From assembly GCA_007123625.1 (NCBI GenBank), contig SKKS01000182.1, forward strand, positions 1 through 8,712: a DNA stretch of 8,712 bases, in the 5' to 3' direction. The translations under genes and the position numbers were made by a program. The notes below the pieces were generated by a model, which ran no database searches, was not told where the DNA came from, and saw only the letters and a program-made list of their open reading frames with translations. Positions 6,205 through 8,712 of the stretch are shown here, piece after piece. Source of the stretch: Paracoccaceae bacterium (lineage in GTDB: Bacteria > Pseudomonadota > Alphaproteobacteria > Rhodobacterales > Rhodobacteraceae). Within the stretch, counting starts at the first letter, position 1, and every line of letters starts with the position of its first letter.

Positions 6205-7467
6205 TTACTGCGCGGCGGCGATGGCGTCGGCCACGTCCTGTTCCAGACGCTCCAGCGCCTCGTCCAGCGACAGCTCGCCCACGATCGCCTGCGTGATCCG
6301 CGCCGGGATGGTGGTATAGACCGCGCGGTTGAACTGGTAGCCCTGCAACGCAAAGGCGGTGTCCGAGAATCCCGGAACCGAGGACGCAAAGGCCGTCAGA
6401 GCCGCGGCCACATCGTCCGACACCCCTTCGTAGGCGATGCCTTCGGCCTGCAGGTTGGCGTTGGCGGGCAGGTTGCGGGTGCGCGCCAGAACCTGTGCCT
6501 GCACATCGTCGCGGGCGATGAATTCCATCACCTTGGCCACGGCTTCGGGGTGCTGGGTGTGGTTGAAGCCCACGATCCCGGCGCCGCCGGGCATGCCTGT
6601 GCAGGCAGCGGGTCCGCAGATGCCCCCAGTGGCCACCCAGTCAAAGGCATCGCCGATGTCGCGGTCGAAACGCCCGATCTGCCAGCTGCCCGAGTAGTAC
6701 ATCACCAGGTTTGCGTTGATGAACTCGCCCGCTGCATCCTGATAGGTGCCGCCACCGGCGCCCGCCCAGACGTCGCGGGCCATGGTCTCGTCCGCGTGCC
6801 AGCCGACAAACTGTTCCGAGAACGCGCGGAAGCCGTCGTCGATCACCAGCGCGTGGCCGTCATCGTCGAAAAGCGCGGCGCCATAGGAAATCGCCGGAGC
6901 GGCAAAGCGGTGACCGGTGCGGTCGATAGCCATGGCGAAATCGACGCCGGTGGCATCACGCACGGCGCGGCTGGCTTCGGCCCATTCGTCCCATGTCGCG
7001 CCCGGCCCGGGCATGTCGACCCCTGCCTGTTCGAACAGGGTCGCGTTGGCAAAGCCCCCGGTGGCGGTCAGCTGGTCCACAATGTGATAGATGCCGTCGG
7101 CCGCATTGTCTCCCACCCGCGACCAGGCCAGCGACTGGCCGTAGCGCGCGTCGATCGACGCCGCGTCCGATACGTGCGGGCGTACGTCCAGCAGGAAGCG
7201 CGCGAGCCCGCCATAGTCGGTCACCCGTGCCAGATCAGGGCCTTCGCCGACCTCAAGCTGCACCGGCAGTGATTCGATGATTGCGGCATAGGGCACTTCG
7301 TCCACGATGACGGTAATGCCGTCGTTTTCGGCCTCGAACGTGGCGAAGGCGTCGGCCCAGGCCTCGCATTCCACGCCGTCCTGATAGCACATGAAGCGCA
7401 GTTCCTGCGCCTGCGCCGCGCCTGCGGCCATCAGCGCCAGCGCCGAGATGGTGAGTGTGTGTTTCAT
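6205..7467 (-). CDS. smoF: Extracellular solute-binding protein family 1, probable sulfoquinovose-glycoside binding protein (SmoF-like)
   Basis: This 420-residue periplasmic protein captures substrate for the importer. An N-terminal signal peptide is clear: MKH, a hydrophobic stretch, then AQA before QELRF, predicting cleavage near residue 20/21. The mature part has the family 1 layout, with a lobe-one region around EVGEGPDLARVTDYGGL (72-88), a mid-protein stretch YYSGSWQIGRF (257-267) and MPGGAGIVGFNHTQHPEAVAKVMEF (292-316). Cysteine pairs Cys27/Cys34 and Cys284/Cys289 (CGPAAC) are close enough for periplasmic disulfides. The start at 7467 follows GGGAGG with a five-base spacer; the open frame upstream to 7704 lies inside the AKR gene and lacks a signal peptide. 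The family is firm. The SmoF name rests on the adjacent monooxygenase and reductase, since ligand-contact residues could not be aligned here. Confidence 0.85.
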   Translation of the reverse strand: MKHTLTISALALMAAGAAQAQELRFMCYQDGVECEAWADAFATFEAENDGITVIVDEVPYAAIIESLPVQLEVGEGPDLARVTDYGGLARFLLDVRPHVSDAASIDARYGQSLAWSRVGDNAADGIYHIVDQLTATGGFANATLFEQAGVDMPGPGATWDEWAEASRAVRDATGVDFAMAIDRTGHRFAAPAISYGAALFDDDGHALVIDDGFRAFSEQFVGWHADETMARDVWAGAGGGTYQDAAGEFINANLVMYYSGSWQIGRFDRDIGDAFDWVATGGICGPAACTGMPGGAGIVGFNHTQHPEAVAKVMEFIARDDVQAQVLARTRNLPANANLQAEGIAYEGVSDDVAAALTAFASSVPGFSDTAFALQGYQFNRAVYTTIPARITQAIVGELSLDEALERLEQDVADAIAAAQ

Positions 7468-7472
7468 GGTTT

Positions 7473-7478
7473 CCTCCC
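7473..7478 (-). promoter_or_regulatory. Strong ribosome binding site of binding-protein gene
   Basis: The minus strand reads GGGAGG here, five bases before ATG at 7467. It is among the best ribosome binding sites in the operon, fitting high expression of a binding protein, and it decides this start over upstream in-frame codons. Confidence 0.75.
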
Positions 7479-7490
7479 GTTGTCGTTGGT

Positions 7491-7513
7491 TCCGCCCAAG
7501 GTGCCGGGGCGGA
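7491..7513 (-). repeat. Inverted repeat between AKR and binding-protein genes
   Basis: TCCGCCC (7491-7497) and GGGCGGA (7507-7513) form a perfect 7-bp stem with a nine-base loop in the 50-base gap after the AKR stop. It precedes the binding-protein ribosome binding site by 12 bases. It could stabilise the 5' end of a processed binding-protein mRNA or mark a partial terminator; no T run is seen. Confidence 0.5.
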
Positions 7514-7517
7514 CGGC

Positions 7518-8417
7518 TCAGGGGACTTCGGCGCCCGCCGCCGCTGTCCAGAGTTCGAACCAGTCCTGCCGCGACAGCCGTGGCTTGAGCGCATCTGCCA
7601 GCCGCGCGATCCGCGCCAGCGCATTGGTCCCCATGACCGGAATGATCCGGGCCGGATGCGCCAGCAGCCATGCCACCGCCACCGCATCCGGGCCGACCCC
7701 CCATTCGGCCCCCATGCGCGCCAGCACCGGCGCCAGCCTTTGCGCCGCCGGATCGTCACCGAACAGCCGCCCGCCACCCAGCGGCGACCACGCCATCGGC
7801 GGTACGCTCAGTCGTTGAAGGTGTGCCATGTCGCCATCGGTGAACGGCGTGCGGTGCAGCAGGCTGAGTTCGATCTGGTTGGTGACCAGCCGCGCCGACA
7901 TGGCTGCCTGCAACAGTTTGAAATCCCACGGGCGAAAGTTTGACACGCCGACCGCGCGCACCTTGCCCGACTCCACCAGCGCATCCAGACAGGCGCCGGT
8001 GGCCGCAGCGTCCATCATCGGGTCGGGGCGGTGGATCAGCAACAAATCGATCCGGTCCGTCGCCAGATCCCGCAAGCTGTGCGCGACCGAAGCGCGGATA
8101 TGCTCGGGCGAGATGTCATAGTACTTCACCCGCCGGTCGGCATAGCGGCCTGCGGGGGCGACGATGTCGCATTTCGTGACCAGTTCCACCCGGTCACGCA
8201 GGCCGGGTGCCGCGCGGAACGCCGCGCCCAGGATCGCCTCGGCCCCGTAGTCGCCATAGATATCGGCCTGGTCCATGGTGGTGATGCCCTGCGCAAGGCA
8301 GGCCTCGACCTTGGCCTGCACATGGGCGGGCGACGTGTCGGCATCATCGCCCAGCCGCCACATGCCATAGACGATCCGGCTCAGGCTCAGCCCGGCGGCG
8401 ATCTCCACACGCTCCAT
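7518..8417 (-). CDS. smoB: Aldo/keto reductase, YdhF/SmoB-like (probable 6-oxo-glucose reductase)
   Basis: This 299-residue enzyme is a single (beta/alpha)8 aldo/keto reductase. The catalytic tetrad is recognisable, numbered from the ATG: Asp49 and Tyr54 in TTMDQADIYG, Lys82 in ELVTKCD, and His129 in LLLIHRPDP. Cofactor-side stretches GVSNFRPWD (157-165), TNQIELSLL (179-187), MAWSPLGGG (208-216) and a C-terminal PVMGTN (260-265) fit NAD(P)H binding. It resembles E. coli YdhF throughout, including the ending near EVP. In the Agrobacterium sulfo-SMO pathway, SmoB reduces 6-oxo-glucose, made by the monooxygenase, to glucose with NADPH. The ATG at 8417 overlaps the upstream monooxygenase stop by one base (TGATG) with GGAGAG eight bases before; a TTG one codon earlier is a less likely start. 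The AKR family is certain; substrate is inferred from context. Confidence 0.9.
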   Translation of the reverse strand: MERVEIAAGLSLSRIVYGMWRLGDDADTSPAHVQAKVEACLAQGITTMDQADIYGDYGAEAILGAAFRAAPGLRDRVELVTKCDIVAPAGRYADRRVKYYDISPEHIRASVAHSLRDLATDRIDLLLIHRPDPMMDAAATGACLDALVESGKVRAVGVSNFRPWDFKLLQAAMSARLVTNQIELSLLHRTPFTDGDMAHLQRLSVPPMAWSPLGGGRLFGDDPAAQRLAPVLARMGAEWGVGPDAVAVAWLLAHPARIIPVMGTNALARIARLADALKPRLSRQDWFELWTAAAGAEVP

Positions 8418-8712
8418 CAACGGCGCTCTCCGGTTCCAAGGGGGGTTGACGGGGTTTCGGGCGGCACCCGGCCATATTCATGCGGCAGCGAGCAGGTCTT
8501 CAGATCCGGCATCACCAGCCGCCCGAAATGGTCGCATTCGTCCAGATGCGGATAGCCCGAGAAGATGAAGGCGCGGATACCCATCTTCTGGTATTCACGG
8601 ATTTCCGAAATAACCTGGTCCGCGCTGCCCACCAGCGCCGCCCCGCAGCCCGACCGCGCCCGCCCGATCCCGGTCCACAGATGCGGCTCCACATAGCCGA
8701 ACCTGTCGGCCA
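8417..8712 (-). CDS. smoC: LLM-class flavin-dependent monooxygenase, SsuD/SmoC-like, C-terminal part (probable sulfoquinovose monooxygenase)
   Basis: Only the last 97 residues are present; the frame is open to the right edge, so the 5' part is missing by window cut, not decay. The segment TGIGRARSGCGAALVGSADQ, followed by IREYQKMGIRAFIFSGYPHLDE, matches the C-terminal region of alkanesulfonate monooxygenase SsuD, where the same G-x-ALVG and SGYPHLEE elements occur. After it comes a tail of about 40 residues (LVMPDLKTCSLPHEYGRVPPETPSTPLGTGERR) with SLPHEYGR and TPLG, which I associate with SQ-monooxygenase-type relatives rather than SsuD. Such enzymes use FMNH2 and O2 to split a C-S bond, releasing sulfite and an aldehyde. 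The GTG at 8692 is an internal codon, not a start. The stop overlaps the AKR start. The LLM/SsuD family call is firm; sulfoquinovose specificity is inference. Confidence 0.82.
   Translation of the reverse strand, partial: ADRFGYVEPHLWTGIGRARSGCGAALVGSADQVISEIREYQKMGIRAFIFSGYPHLDECDHFGRLVMPDLKTCSLPHEYGRVPPETPSTPLGTGERR
8426..8431 (-). promoter_or_regulatory. Ribosome binding site of AKR gene inside the monooxygenase 3' end
   Basis: The minus strand reads GGAGAG eight bases before the ATG at 8417. Lying within the last codons of the upstream gene, it supports coupled translation and the ATG start over the TTG at 8420. Confidence 0.6.

Noticed and set aside
5830..7272. Plus-strand open frame of 480 codons opposite the binding-protein and MalF-type permease genes
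   Set aside because: It has no recognisable domain and is fully explained as the shadow of two well-supported minus-strand genes; no ribosome binding site or hydrophobic pattern supports it.
7468..7704. Extended start of the binding protein inside the AKR gene
   Set aside because: The extension would bury the clear signal peptide and ignore the strong GGGAGG site before 7467.
8417..8692. Separate 91-codon gene starting at GTG 8692
   Set aside because: The frame continues upstream to the window edge with SsuD-like sequence, so 8692 is an internal Val codon of a longer monooxygenase.

Overview
The window is GC-rich and densely coded, with short gaps and many stop/start overlaps. Protein types and gene style suggest an alphaproteobacterium, most likely Rhodobacterales (Rhodobacter/Paracoccus/roseobacter-like). 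This is judged from the translated proteins and from recollection of relatives, not from a search. No tRNA, rRNA, CRISPR array, insertion sequence or phage gene was seen.

Left part (1-2651): a minus-strand AFG1/ZapE-type ATPase gene runs off the left edge, apparently missing only its last few codons. It is divergent from a plus-strand pair, a 3-mercaptopyruvate/thiosulfate sulfurtransferase (sseA) and a GNAT acetyltransferase, which share an ATGA stop/start overlap. This is ordinary housekeeping DNA.

Centre (2652-2788): a 137-base gap between convergent genes holds two GC-rich hairpins, one a perfect 10-bp stem, probably ending both converging transcripts.

Right part (2789-8712): one minus-strand operon, transcribed right to left and entering from beyond the right edge. 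In transcription order it holds the end of an SsuD-like flavin-dependent (LLM) monooxygenase, a YdhF/SmoB-like aldo/keto reductase, a family 1 sugar-binding protein with signal peptide, a MalF-type permease, a MalG-type permease and a MalK/UgpC-type ATPase. An SsuD-like desulfonating monooxygenase plus an AKR plus a CUT1 sugar importer is the core of the oxidative sulfoquinovose (sulfo-SMO) pathway described in Agrobacterium. There a sulfoquinovose glycoside is imported and hydrolysed, the sugar is desulfonated by monooxygenase and FMNH2 to 6-oxo-glucose and sulfite, and the AKR reduces 6-oxo-glucose to glucose. The sulfoquinovosidase and flavin reductase that would complete the pathway are not in the window and would have to lie to the right or elsewhere.

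The operon is punctuated by inverted repeats at three junctions (AKR/binding protein, binding protein/permease, permease/ATPase), while the other junctions are one-base stop/start overlaps. This suggests staged expression with excess binding protein.
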